Source: Pieris napi
Taxonomy: Eukaryota > Arthropoda > Insecta > Lepidoptera > Pieridae
Assembly: GCF_905475465.1 (NCBI RefSeq)
Contig: NC_062236.1
Location: forward strand, 9,310,001 to 9,374,000
DNA: 64,000 nt
Direction: 5' to 3'
Shown here: in pieces, positions 10,284 to 25,200 of the stretch
Numbering within the stretch: the first letter of the stretch is position 1
Layout of the letters: each line of letters opens with the position of its first letter
Made by a program: the position numbers and the translations under genes
Notes under the pieces: generated by a model
What the model was told of the DNA's origin: nothing
The model's input: the letters and a program-made list of their open reading frames with translations, nothing else
The model's database searches: none

Positions 10284-13200
10284 ATGGAGAAATTTAATCA
10301 AAAGAAGCTGTTACAACAGCCAACTTTGGCATATACTAGTAATCCTGATTTTAGTAGGCCCCCAAAAATTGCTAACCCAGTAAGTGTGTTTAATTTGTTT
10401 TTCCACATTATACAGTAACTTTTTTTTACTAATAATGTATAATAAATTCAAATTGACAAAATTGTTTCAGTGATTCTGTTTATATTTAAACATATGTAGT
10501 GTTGATTTAAAAAAAATGAAAAATAACACCTTCCTTTTATTAATAACATTGACAGAAATTTTTGTAAAATCAAATGTTTTACAATGTAATATACTAAATT
10601 ATAACTGGTTTTATTCCCTATATGTTATGAAATCTATTTAACTAATTATATTAATATTTTGATACTAATATAATTATATTATTCTGATACATAACTGTAC
10701 TTAAAGAAATTACTTGTGCTTTTAGTTTTATCTAAAGACATTAACTTTTATCAAATTTTTTCTAGTACCTACAATGCCTGGGAGCTCCTCACATAGATTC
10801 CTTTAATTATATGCTCACAGATGGTTTAAAAGCAGCCATAGAGAATTTAATACCAGTTCAATTTCAAATGCCATCTGGTGAAAGAGTAAAAATCCAAATA
10901 GATGATGCTACTTTCTCTAAACCGAGTGTTCCAATGGAGGCTGTTGGTGTTAAAAACCAGAGAGTATTGCCAACTGAATGTAGACAGAGGGCTGCTACAT
11001 ATAAGGGAGATTTTAAAGTTAGATTAACAATACAATATTCAGACAATGTTGTAACACTGGATCGGTCTCTTGGTCAGCTACCTATTATGATTAAGGTATT
11101 AAGGCAAATGAATAGCTTAATATATTAAAAGTAAGGGATAATGGCTTTTATGTTACAAAGAACCAAGACCCATAATGAGAGTCACATTTTGCTGTTTTGT
11201 TAAGTATCAATTGACTTACTAAATCATTCCACTTTCTTTATATCAAAAAGGTCATGCTCATATCTTCTTACCTGAATCAATGAAAACCAAACCTATTAAG
11301 ACAGAGCAGGAGCTAATTATATATGATACAGTTTCTGTTATATTCTTATTACTTTCCTTGTGTAGACAATGATTAAGAAAAAATATGTTAAAAATATAAA
11401 TTTATATAATTCAATTTCTAATCTAAGACATATTTTTATTATTATTAATATTTTTGTTTCAGTCTAAAATGTGCCATTTAGACAATCTTTCACCAGAAGA
11501 ACTTATTAAACACAATGAGCATGGAGATGAATGGGGTGGCTATTTCATAGTAAAGGTAAAGAAAGTGCTACTAATAAAACAATACTCAATCTTAAAATAA
11601 ATACTTATAAATCAAATTTAAACATTAGTCAATTTTAAATTAGGCAATCAATCTTAACTGCAAAACAATTTCTGTATCAACCACAAAGCGACAAAGTCAA
11701 ATCTTGTACTACACAACAATTTCATAAAGAATTATCTTACAGGGTCATGAGCGTTTAGCAAGAATGTTGTTAGTTACAAGAAGAAATTACCCAGTTGCAA
11801 TCAAGAGATCTGGTTGGAAAGGTCGGGGGAACTTGTTTACTGAGTTTGGTGTACTTGTAAGAAGTGTGAAAGCAGATCAGACAGCTACTGTAAGTAATTA
11901 AATATAAGTTAATGAAATTATATAGGAAATATTACTGCAATTGTTTGTGTTTTAAATTATGTTTTGTACTTTTCTTTTGCTTAGGGTCTGTTTCACAATG
12001 TACGGATAAGTTCTACATAAGTTCCAAATTAGCTATTTATTACTTATTGGTAGGATAAACACAATTGTTGCGTTTCACGACTGTCAGATAGCGCTATTCG
12101 TCACATAAAGTCCATCATAAGCTATGAGTCTGATGAAGTGACAAAAAGCACATCTTCCAAATAATTTATGTGTTGCATAGCTATTTGGTACTTTATCCAT
12201 ACATTGTGAAACAGACCCTTAGTTTGTCCAATTCATATCTTTATTTTTAATAATCAAGTTTGAAGCAGTTTTGACTTAGTAATACTTTGTATTCTTATAA
12301 TTTGTACCTTATTGCTTTGTGTTAAGGTTACATTGATTCAAATTTTATTGAATTAGTTTTATATATACCTATCTGAAGTTGATGCCTTCGACGCTAATAT
12401 CCCAGTCTCGTAAATTATAATAGCATCTTTATTTTATCGTGATTAAGATATACTTTGCAATGGACTAGCCTTAAAACACGACAAATTAATTTCTGTTATA
12501 TCAATATATATTTCTTTCAGAACAATGTTCTTCACTTCCTTCAAAACGGTACTTGTAAATTAATGTTTTCGCATCGGAAAACTATGTATTATGCACCTTT
12601 GGTACTCATTATAAAGTGTCTAGTTGACTGGCCCGATCACTATATATATAGATTGCTGTTACATGGAAAGAAAAACGATTTATACTATGTTAAGTAAGTA
12701 TTTTTATTTTTAACCTATATATGTTATTAAAGTCTAGAATATTCCTTGTCGTATTTCCTTAACCCAAGACTATAAAGGTTAGATAAAACAAAAACTAAAT
12801 TTTGTTGTTGTAAACAAAAAATAAACCATACTCTCTGATATCACAAATCTGAAGATGGAGATATAGTTCTTGTCGTTCACTTATCTTTGAATACTTAATT
12901 ATACGTAACTCGTTATTCGATTGTTCACGATAGCTAGTGTTCCTTAGTTGATAAAGTATCACAATTTATGGAAGTAGTTTGTTGTAGCCTAATTCCGCCT
13001 GAAAATAAATCTATTTCAAGAGACGCCATCCCATCCCATCCATTAATCATAATTTTTATTAGTTAGCTCAAATCTGCTGTACTTACACACCCGCGGCAAT
13101 AATTGTTTCGCAGGCAAATGAACCCAAGGCCTATGTGTGTAACTAACATATGATGTATCCATAGGCCAAAGGATAAATTAACCAAATACAAACTATGACA

Positions 13201-16200
13201 TCGTTTCCGCCGTCTTTTCTTACAATAATCAGGCATATGTTAATCGATGATCCAGCCTCGAGCTGCTGCGTAGGGATCTCAACTGTTCACTAACGGATTT
13301 TTAATTCCATATTTGCAATGAACAAGTGTCTTTTTTATACGATGAATGAAAACATTATGGAAAAACCTGCATGTCTTATAATAAAATACATGACGTATAA
13401 AAAATATGTGCCCCTTGCGATTATATAAAAGCAATTTAGAAAAGCAATACTTTTTTAAAATTCTAGCTGTGTTCAAAATATGCTCCGCGAATTACACGAA
13501 CAAAGTCTCCATACAATGGAGGAGTGTCGTGAATATGTCGGCAAAATGTTCCGAGCTAAAATCACAGAGTTGCCCCCCTGGGCAGAGGATTTGGAGGCCA
13601 CCGATTTTCTATTAAAGCACTGTGTTATGATACACTTAGACGACTATAAGGATAAGTGCCATGCCCTTATTTACATGACTCAGAAGTTGTATGACCTAGT
13701 TCAGAATAAATGCAAGGTAAGTGCTCATAATAATTCTACTTAAATCATAAACCCGCATTTGTAAATAATAAAATCTAAGTTGAGTGACTTCTTGCCTGTT
13801 TACTTCTAAATTTAATTCGCTGTCAGAGTTCACGAAACGAGTACTTTTAAATTAAACTTCTTTAGTTTTTTATTATTATTACATATTTTATTAAAATATA
13901 TATTTATTGCTGTGGCTAAGATTTTATAATGTTCTATATTACATAGTGGTAAACTATTCAAGATAAACGGTAGGAGAACACCAGTCATGGGAACCACCAT
14001 GCTTTTTGGTTGCTATGCCATTAAATTGTAGCTTAAGTGAAACGTTGGTACTTTTAATACAGCGCCATCCATCTATTAGAATTGTGACTATCAAATAATA
14101 AAGAAATAATTTGCAATAAAATAATATTGCGATTTGCGGGTATAAATTAAGATGTAAGCTTAAAGCCTATCTTTTAAGTTAGATCAAACTGCACATGGTG
14201 TGGAAATTTGATAGAAATCGGTTGAGTAGTTTAGTGTAGTCCATAGCGGACAAACAACGTGACACGTGATTTATATATATTAAGATAAAGAAAGACAAAA
14301 TATTTATTTGATTAAAGCAACATACGCAAAAAAAGAAATACAAACACATTTTGTTTTATTTAATTAACTGCCTTAACATGTGTTGATGAGGATTACTGTT
14401 AATCATTTTGTAAAAAAAACTTTGGTGAAGAGTGACTGAGATTTTATTTGAGAACTGCCAGTAAGTGTAAATTAAGAAAACGTACACGTATAAGCATAAA
14501 GTTACCTATTTCAATAAATTATATTTTGACTCAGTTCATTGTATCTAAAATAATCTACTTTTATGACGCACTGAATTTGCTCTTTGAATTTTATAATACG
14601 GTAGAAATTATTTATGTACGTATGTTTTTATATTTTATTCTAAGGTGGAAGGTGCTGATGCTGTGATGGTTCAAGAGTTGCAAGTGGGAGGTCAGTTGTA
14701 TTTGCAGATTTTGAAGGAACGAATGCAGAATCTGCTTCTTATGATGAAGTATGGCTTTCTCAAACGGAATTTTGGAGAGCGGAGTATAGGGGTTAGTTAT
14801 TTATTTTAAATTCAAAGTTTTTGATTATTTAACGTTTAAATCTAATTTTGATATATTTTAGTATAGTGATATTATGAAAGGAATTAAGAAAATTCGGTCA
14901 CAACTTAATACCATATATACCCTTCGTTACAAAATAAATGTTTGTTAAATTCGGGTGAGTAAATGAATTGGCTCGTACGATTAACATTATTATTAATTAC
15001 TTAAAATGTCAGATGGGACATGGTGTAATGGTTGCAGCTCCTTACAAACATTTTGTAAAACAAAAAAAAATGGCGATTAAAAAGAGTGGCGGAGAGTTTA
15101 TTGCCAGTTCTTCTCTCCCGTTCTACGCCCTCGATTTGAGAACTGGCAGTAAATGTTTTTTTTTTTTTATGTAATAGGAGGCAAACGGGCAGGAGGCTCA
15201 CCTGATGTTAAGTGATACCGCCGCCCATGGACACTCACAATGCCAGAAGGCTCGCAAGTGCGTTGCCGGCCTTTCAAGAATTGGTACGCTCTTTTCTTGA
15301 AGGACCCTAAGTCGAATTGGTTCGGAAATACTTCTGTGGGCAGCTGGTTCCACATAGTGGTGGTGCGCGGCAAAAACTGCCTTAGAAAACGCTCTGTTGT
15401 GGAACGACGGACGTCGAGGTGATACGGATGGTATTTTGTATTTTGCCTTGACGAAAAAAAAAAAAAAATTAAAATTAGAAGCATTAATATGTATTTCTTT
15501 ACTGACAAGTCATAAGTGTATATTATGTTACCTATATGATTAAATGATTTTTTACATAATCCCAAAATCAAGATTTTTAGCAAACGCCACAGTACTTTAC
15601 CTGTATTTGCCTCCACAGACGGAAATCCATCAAATAATTAAAGCGTCCGGTTCGTTGGAACAGCGAATGGAAATGTTCATATCAACGGGCACAGCGCCCT
15701 CGAACAACGTCAACTTGCCGCAGTACAAGGGACTGACTATAGTCGCCGAGAATATTAACCGGCAGAGATATATGTCGCATTTCAGGTGATTTTGTCTTAT
15801 ATTTCTATAGCTATTGCGCATAAGGTAATAAGATTTTTGAATAGACAATTAATTTAAATACTGTTAATGCTCCTCTCTAAAATTGTATGTTTCTCTCTGG
15901 CGGTAGTTTTGATTTGCGTTCCCTTGACAATCTAATTCTTGAAACTCCTATTCATAAAACTGAATTCTATCACTCTTTTACAATCGTAAGCCTGTAAATG
16001 ATTAACAGCAACTACAGAAGGATAAAGGTGGTCTAACTAAATTTATGAATACTTGAGTATTATGACTGGACACCAACTTCCAAAAACGAAAATAATATTA
16101 TCGTTTAAAACATTTCATTATCTCGGTAATCGGGTTGGTCTTCAACAGAAATAAGAAGTTTTAGTGCATTATGGTGTTGGGTAATTTTTTGCCTTGAATT

Positions 16201-19200
16201 TTTTCAATGTCCGTAGCGCTGATATCTCTTTTAATTACGTCATACGTAAACTTTTGATAGTTGTTACTTGCTGTTCTATAGTTTAAATGAAACCCTTTTT
16301 TATTTACATTAGAATATTTTATAAACATATATTTAGACTTATTTATAATAGTCTTAATAACCTAATCCTAAATTATTAACGAATTGTAATATGTTTATAA
16401 TTCTTAGAGCAATTCATCGTGGTTCGTTCTTCATGGAAATGCGAACGACGGAAGCTCGCCAGTTATTGCCTGACGCTTGGGGCTTCGTGTGTCCCGTTCA
16501 TACGCCTGATGGAGCTCCATGTGGACTGCTGAACCATCTCACTGCTACAGCGCAGGTATTTTTTTTTCATACCACAAACATAATCTTCTAACATTACAGC
16601 TTACATTTTATTGATACTAAGGTGCCCATTATCGGCATCGGTACGACTGAGGATTTTAGGTGGCAAATAGCAATATACTATAACATAATGGCAATAAAGT
16701 AGAAATTTCCGTGATATGTGGTCGTAATAACAAAAATACCGCTTCGGTATGCTTGAGGCTGGTGTATCGGCAGCCTTGAGAATGCTTAGGCATCCTTCGG
16801 TACGCCGCCGGCGCAAAGCAAATGAACCAGACTTTCAAAATTTTCATAACTCATTCTATAATAATCATAAAATTTTCGAACGTCCTTAAGGACGCTTCGT
16901 CATCCCTAAGAACGTTGCAGCATGCCAAAGCATAATTGCCGATAGTGTGCGCTTGCATGTAGGATGCCGAAGGATCATTTTCCTTGCCGATGCCGATAAT
17001 GGGCGCCGGGCCTAATGTAATTTAAACCAATAAACTATTTTCTATCGGAGAACGGAATTATAACTCTAAAAATTGTTTTATTTATTTTTAATGATAATAT
17101 CACATAAGGAAATTAATTAATATATTTTCAGGTAACGACACATTTAGATCCGAAGGAAACAAGGCTTTTGCCTTCTGTTTTAGAAAAGTGTGGTAAGTTA
17201 AAAACTACCTTAATATCATCTGTCATCGTTAGGAAATTCTAAAACTCTTCAATTGAGGCTTATTGTACGAATTGTTTTTATAAATTCAATTTCTATCAAA
17301 ATATGGTGGAGGAAAGAGACGTGGCGATTATACGAGCAAAAATAGTTCTAATTTGCTACGCGTCATTTCATTTATTCACAAATGTATACTTTTTAATTCT
17401 TTCAGTAGTGTCAACATAAGTAATTTAACATTGCTGCTGCTTCGAATCCTACGACAATTCTCATTCCGCAGACACTAGATTATAAAGTTTAACACTTCTT
17501 TCGGTTTCAAAGAGTTATAAATAATAAATCTATTTATTTTTGATATATTTTCGTAATAAATAATATCCATACTCGAATGGTGAAATTGAACACTATAGTC
17601 GTATTTTTAATTAGACGAAGCCAACTGACAGTAGCTAATGTAACTTTGCAAAATAATGTTGCCATATTTAAAGTAATAGTGATGCGTTCAGTTCTTGTTC
17701 AATCAGATGAATGAACAATGAGTGTGAATAGTCAATCATTTCAAACAATAAAAGAATATTATTTCTATTTCAAAATTGTATAAAAGTGCTCTGATATAAG
17801 TTAGGTACTAGTACTATGTAACTACAATCAGTTTTATGACGTCTTATTACAAAGCGCGGCGCGGCGACTAGTGCCATCACCGATCATTAATTCAGGGGTT
17901 TTTACTTTGTCACAACACTATTTTTATTTCATTAAAAACTGACAACACCGTAAACGTCAGTTGACTTCGTCTAATTAAAAATACAACTGAGTTCGTTATA
18001 TGTATCTCTTATAATGTTAGTACAAAAGCAGTTTTTTTTCAGGAATGGAACCAATAAGCTCGGTATCCCAAACTCCTTTAGACAATGACGTATACAAATA
18101 TCCAGTGTTCCTAGATGGTCGTTTAGAGGGCTATTTAGATGAGGGAACAGCGGCAAAGTCCGTTGCCTATCTCCGAACACTCAAAGTTAAAGGGGAAGAT
18201 GTGCCTATAAGTACGGAGATTGTGCTTATACCGAAACTTGAGGTGAGATCTTAAATGTCATTTAACCGACTTAAAAAGGTTTAATTTGCCCTGTGTCTGA
18301 TAATGTTAGAATTGAGTTTTAAATTAGGTACATTCCAAGTTTTAACTAAATCAGTTTAGTAGTTTTTGAGATATCCATGATATGTATCTCTCCGCACGTC
18401 CATGGCCAGATTTGCCAAATATTACCTTAAAACTACTAAAATCTATTGACTGACCAATTTAATATATAAAATATAAAATATAAAAAAGCCTTTTATTTCC
18501 CAATATAGTTAATTAATAAGGTACATTTCTTTATGTGGTTTTCTAAACCTTTGCAAAACTTAACAAAATCTATTAGTAAATGAATAAATATTATGACTAT
18601 ATTTCTATCATGCTAAGTATTATTATTTACAGTTTTTGATATTCTAATTATTGTATGGGAACCCCTCTTCAGGTGAAGGCCTCTTCCAGCTTTTGCCAGT
18701 TTTCTCTATTTTGCGCTATGTGCTGCCATTTGGGGCCAGCTATTTTTTTAATATCTTCTTCTTCCCAGCGTGCGAAAGGTCGCCCTCTGCAGCGTTTTCC
18801 TTTAGGTCCTTTCCAGGTCGTAATTTGTTGTGTCCATCTGACCAATTTAATATACCTTATATTTAATACCAATAATTGTTGGGTTTAATTAACAATATAT
18901 TTAAAGTTTTGGTTGTTTTGCTAATTAAATTTTCGATAGATATTAAATTAACCTTACAATCCACAGACAACGTCACAATACGCGGGCGTATTCCTCTTCA
19001 CCAACGAGACACGGATGATGAGACCGGTGATCAATCTCTCGACTGGTCAACTGGAAATGATAGGCACTATGGAGCAACTGTATTTAGACATTGCTGTGAC
19101 GCAAACAGAAATTATCAAAGGTAAAAATACTACTTTTTCATGACTTTACTGCTACACCGGTTTTGCCTATACCAACGATTGCTATACCGTTTTATTATAC

Positions 19201-22200
19201 CATTTTATTTTTGTTATACCATTTTATTACCATAACGACTTTTTGCTACACCGATATTACCTATACCAACGATTGTTATACCATTTTATTACCATAACGA
19301 CTTTTTGCTACACCGATATTACCTATACCAACGATTGTTATACCATTTTATTACCATAACGACTTTTTGCTACACCGATATTACCTATACCAACGATTGT
19401 TATACCATTTTATTACCATAACGACTTTTTGCTACACCGATATTACCTATACCAACGATTGTTATACCATTTTATTACCATAACGACTTTTTGCTACACC
19501 GGTTTTACATATACCAACTTACTTAACCTTTTCATGACACTTTTTGCTACACCGCGTTTGCCTATACCGACGTTTGCTATACCGTTTTATTACCATAACG
19601 ACTTTCTTATACCATTTTATTATCTTAATGACTTTCCTATACCGTTGTATTACTATACCGACTTATGGCTATCGTACACTGTTTTATATGGAGACGCAAA
19701 TATATTATAGTCGCGTCTAATAATTACAAATATAATTTTACTTCATAGGTAAAACAACACATTTGGAACTATCAAAATCGGCGTTTATGAGTAATTTGGC
19801 TCAACTCGTCCCAATGCCAGATTGCAATCAGTCACCAAGGTATAAATATTTTTCATTCTTAACTAAGTGCATGATCATTGACCCCAGTAGTAGACCAATA
19901 TGTTATTATTTTGTGTATAATTTTTAACATCAATTTAATAAATAAAATTAGATTTTCATGTATTTTTATTTATTATAATATAATGAATATTAATTAAATG
20001 AACGTAATGTATTTTATCAGTAAGTATATACGTAATTCGCAACGTATAAGAATGTGGCAACATACACAAATTTTTTTTATTAATCTTTTTTATTTCCCGC
20101 AAATTTGTTTATGGCAACAACGGACAAAAAATGTTTTTTTTTCCAGAAACATGTACCAATGCCAAATGGGTAAGCAAACAATGGGTACACCCATACACAC
20201 TTGGAAGACGAATGGCGAAACCAAATTGTATCGGCTGCAATCAGGCGGCGCACCCCTATTCCGTCCCTTACATCACGATTTATTGAGTTTGGACGACTTT
20301 CCTTCTGGGACAAATGCTATTATCGCTGTCATTTCTTATACGGTAAGTTTCTTTAAAATAAAGTAAACAAAAAAACCGTCTATTTTTTATTATCGCCAAA
20401 TTTATGAATTACCTTTACGCATTTGACGACTCATTGGTCTAGTGGTTAGTACCCCTGACTGCGAATCCATGGGTCCCGGGTTCGATCCCCGGCTGAAACG
20501 AACATCGATGTGATGAGTGTTGTTTGTGTTGGTGTTGTGCTTAGGTCTTGGGTGTTTAAATATGTATTTATATGTCTATCTATCTATAATATGTATGTAT
20601 ATCCGTTGCCTAGTACCCATAACACAAGCTTCACCAGCTTAGGATGGGACTAGGTCAATTGGTGTGAATTGTCTTTTTAAAAAAAAATGTATTTTTAAAA
20701 CCAAAAAATCATAGATTTTACCTACTCCGTGGATTAAACATGTTAGATAAAATCACATAATATTACAGGGCTATGATATGGAAGACGCGATGATCATAAA
20801 CAAATCTGCCCATGAGCGCGGCTTCGCGGCCGGCACTGTATATAAATCAAACTTTATTGAGCTGGATAATGTTAACTCTTACTTTATCCGAGATCCGAGC
20901 AAACCCGAGCTAGCGGCTTATATTGATGAGGATGGGTTGCCGGCCGTTGGGGCAAGAGTTAATTCTGAAGACCCTTTCTACTGGTAAGAAATAGAAGCGA
21001 CTTTAGTTGATCGATTTTATGGTACTTATCCCTTATAAAAAATTATTGTACAATAGTTTATACGCATTTATAAGATCATGAATTAACAATAAAACTGAAA
21101 GGCTCGTTGCTGTTGCTTGCTGTTAACCTAACAAGAAGCGCTAAATGTGAAGATGGAAAAATGGAAAGATTCTCATCTCTCAAGTTTCCGTTTTTGTAGT
21201 CGCTTGAATTTTTTTTTTAATTCTTTAAGTACAAAATAATACCTAGTGTAGTGTTTATGTCACCGTAAAATTGTAAACATCGTTAGATTGTAATCTATCT
21301 CGCAAGATTGTGAACTCAACGTATTGCTTACAATTTAACGTATTATTGTTCGGTAGATTATAATCTATCGAAGTGAAACCGTCACATTGTGAAACGGATC
21401 GTAACTCGCGCGCTGATTGGTTGAACGGAATATGCCCCGCGCCACCATATTTGTTTGTTAATTCGTTTGTTAATGAACATTACCTCAATTTAAGCTATTC
21501 ATTAGTATTGTAGAAAATTAGGTCAACCTAATATTACTTACTAGCTATAATTATTGTATAGGCTAGATTGTAATTAATGTAAAGTCGCACTCTTTTTTGT
21601 GAACTTTATTGTAAAAAAAATATAGAAAAAAAATGAATCATAATATGACGAGAAAGGCTAAAATCACGCTACGACTGAATTAGTGTTGATGAAATATCAA
21701 GGTACAGTAAAAAATAAAGGGGAATAATCTCCGTTTTTAGTGTGTTCAAAATAACTGTCATCTGTCAACATCTGTCAACAATTTTACAATGTAATTGCTA
21801 TGTTTCTCGTGTTTGAAGGCATTTTTATACGATTCAAGGAGAAAATTTACTTCCATGTAAATATGTTGTTCAATTAGTTATCTCTTTTTTTATAGTTTCT
21901 TCGACGGTGACAGAAGTCAGTACATAGTAAGCAAATACCACGGCAAAGAGGAGGTCTTTGTGGATAGCGTAAGGCTTTGTGGGGACTTCTCGCCTCGCGC
22001 TTGTAAGAAGGCTGTTGTCATGTTGAGGATACAGGTTCGAAATTCTACTACTACTAGCTGACCCGGCAAACGTTGTTTTGTCTAGGAAAAAATTTTTTAG
22101 TTCAATAAAAATAACTATTTACTATACTAAAAAATAGGTGTTGATCGTAGAGGAGGATCGTAGGGGAAATTTAAGTTTGTATGTATTTTTGATGCCACAT

Positions 22201-25200
22201 TATAAAAAAATTAAAAAATTTGGGGTGGACACCCCTTATCACTTGAGATAAGGGGTTTGAAAGATAGATAGTTTCCGATTCTCAGACATACTGAATATGC
22301 ATAAAAAATTTCATACTAAGAATTGGACAAGCCGTTTCGGAGGAGTATAGAAACGAACATTGTGACACGAGAATTTCATATATATAGAGATAAATGAGTA
22401 TTTGTATGCTCTAATTCAAAAACAAGACTCAGTAGAGTCATCCTGTTCGTCAAAAATTGATTAAATTTTGACATACGGAAGTCAAAGTTGTTTCTGAATC
22501 TCACACAAAGGGTATGTTCCGATATACACTGCGAGTACTGTATAGTGCTCCCACTGTTCAAAAATTCGTTCCGCTATGGACTGCCAGTATACAGCCGCAG
22601 CGTCCTAGGGAAATATATGACGTCACAAATCCCCGCTATACTTCTGCGAGCACTGGCGTTTTCGAGGTAAGGTACTCGCAGTGATCACGTGATCAATCAA
22701 AACCACTTGAATGCCTAACGGCTGATATAACTTACAGTTTAATAACAAACATTTAAAATTCTAACTTACTTTCTTTGTAGTATTAATTCAATTGACAGTT
22801 AATATTAATATAGATTTTTTTAATGCGATAATACTCCAATAATAGTTTTTCTTGTTGATAAAACTTTGATGCACTCATTTGAAAACTGTGTCGAAAAACG
22901 AAGCTGACTAGTATACTGGACTGCGTTCCGTTTTAAATTGTAACCAGTATAGCTGGCTATAGAGAAACGGTTTCACAGTATACTAAATTGACAGTACTCT
23001 GTACAGTGGTCGCAGTGTATATCGGAACATACCCTAAGTTTCTTCTCATTTTCTTCAAGTAAAGTGGCTTATTATTAGTTAAAATAAGCAGTAAAATTGT
23101 GTTAATAATAAATATGACGAATTTCAAGTAGCGCTATTTAGACCCAGTCATGTACTTCAAATTTTTACTTACAGATAATTGGAAAGTAACTGATTAATAC
23201 TTTACTTAATAATCATGAGATGTTTAGAATTAAATGATATAACCATAATTTATTTATATCATTATCTAAGAATCTTGTGACGAAATTCATTTAGAAAGGT
23301 TTCTTTTGCTAACAGAAAGCAGAGAATCAAATGAACTGAAAACGCGATTATATTTTATAAATATTACTTTTGTTGTACTTGTTGTGATTGTACTTTTCTA
23401 TCCCTACAGCGTAACCCAACAGTAGGTGACAAATTCGCGTCTCGAGCGGGTCAAAAAGGTATCTGCTCGCAAAAATGGCCGGCAGAAGACCTGCCTTTCA
23501 CGGAATCCGGTTTAATCCCGGATATCCTGTTCAACCCTCACGGCTTTCCTTCAAGAATGACAATAGCTATGATGATCGAGTGTATGGCGGGAAAAGCGGC
23601 TTGTTTACATGGACATGTAAGTATAGGAATATTTTTGTCAAAATGTTACTATTTTCTTATTTACCTATGAGAGAAATCGACATAGAATATTAATGTCTGA
23701 TTCTTTCATTTTCTTCTAGAATTATTTATATTCTCACCTATTTTATGTTTATTTTTGTTAAGTGAATTTGTTGATACATTTTTTCATGTATTTTATTATG
23801 TACGTATTGTTTGTCTGTATGATAAGTCTCTAAACAACACGACAGGATTTATAGTTTGTCATATAAAAGGCCGGCAACGCACTCGCGAGCCATCTGGCAT
23901 AGAATATCCATATGCTATATTACTTAACATCAGGTAAGCCTCCTGGTCGTTTGCCCCCGATTCTATAAAAAAAAAGGTGCGTGTACTTATGTACGCGCGT
24001 AAACAGTTATACTTCTTTGGCTTTCTTTATTTTTTTTAAATATTAAATAATTAATAATAAATATTTAACGTTAATAATTTAATAATTAGTATATTATTCT
24101 ATTATTAATTGATATTAATAATAATAATAATTATTATTTATTATTTTATTATATTATTTATTCAATTTAATAACTAGGTATGTTTCATAACCTTTTAACT
24201 AAGTAACAATAGGTCTTTGTGAAAAAGCATTGCTAAATTTCTTTGAAAAAATAATTAAAACTCCTTTATTTGTTAAAAAGGTACTACTACAAAGGTCATT
24301 ATGGTCATTCAAAATTCTTGGCATACCTGCTAACTTCACGCATATTCTATTTCTTTTTACTTGTAGATTGTCTTATTCCCATCTCGCTCGCGCACGCTCG
24401 GCGTCCGGCTGTCACGGTGCGCACGCATCGTAAAATTTCACTCTCATAAATTTTTCATAACGCGCCTAAAGAAGTATAACTTCAAAAACTTTTATTATTT
24501 TTATAGTCTGATTCATGAAACTCTTGGATACCATGTCATGATCATTGATTCATATATTTTTTTTATAATTTATATACAATTTAAGGTACACGACGCAACT
24601 CCATTCCGTTTTAACGAAAAGGATACAGCCATCAATTACTTTGGAAGGCTTTTAGAAGCTGGGGGTTATAACTATTATGGAACAGAGAGGGTGTACAGTG
24701 GTGTCGATGGTCGGGAGATGGTAGCCGATATTTTCTTTGGGCTGGTCTACTACCAGCGGCTGCGGCATATGGTGTCTGACAAGTGGCAGGTAAGCAATAA
24801 TCGTTTCAGAATTTATGTGGTGTATATTATTCTACTTTGAATGTTTATAATCGAATAGAATGGTCTGCCCATTTCACCAGGTTTTCAGTTATACATTGAT
24901 AGTTCGATTTTTTTTTGGAATCTTATCCAGTTTCTAGATGGGCTATTTATATTAAGAAGAGATATTCGTCATAAAAGAAAAAAATGCAATCTTATTTGCT
25001 CAGCTTGTCATATGTATAATTTAAACGCAAAGGTGAATTTGTTCGTTACTACTGAACCGGTTTAAATGTTATACAAACATCAGTTAATTGAAAAACAATT
25101 TGGGTCTATTATCTATACTCTAATTTTTTGTAAGTAAATTGTGTGTAATTGTGTCAGAATAAGATGGAAATAACACTAAAATTAATAGGAAGAGAAAAAG

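Noticed and set aside
15240..15422. Plus-strand ORF over the LINE fragment
   Set aside because: Shadow of the reverse-transcriptase tail that reads on the minus strand.
19140..19670. Array of repeats as a CRISPR
   Set aside because: Units are contiguous with no unique spacers, and the locus is a eukaryotic intron; it is a minisatellite.
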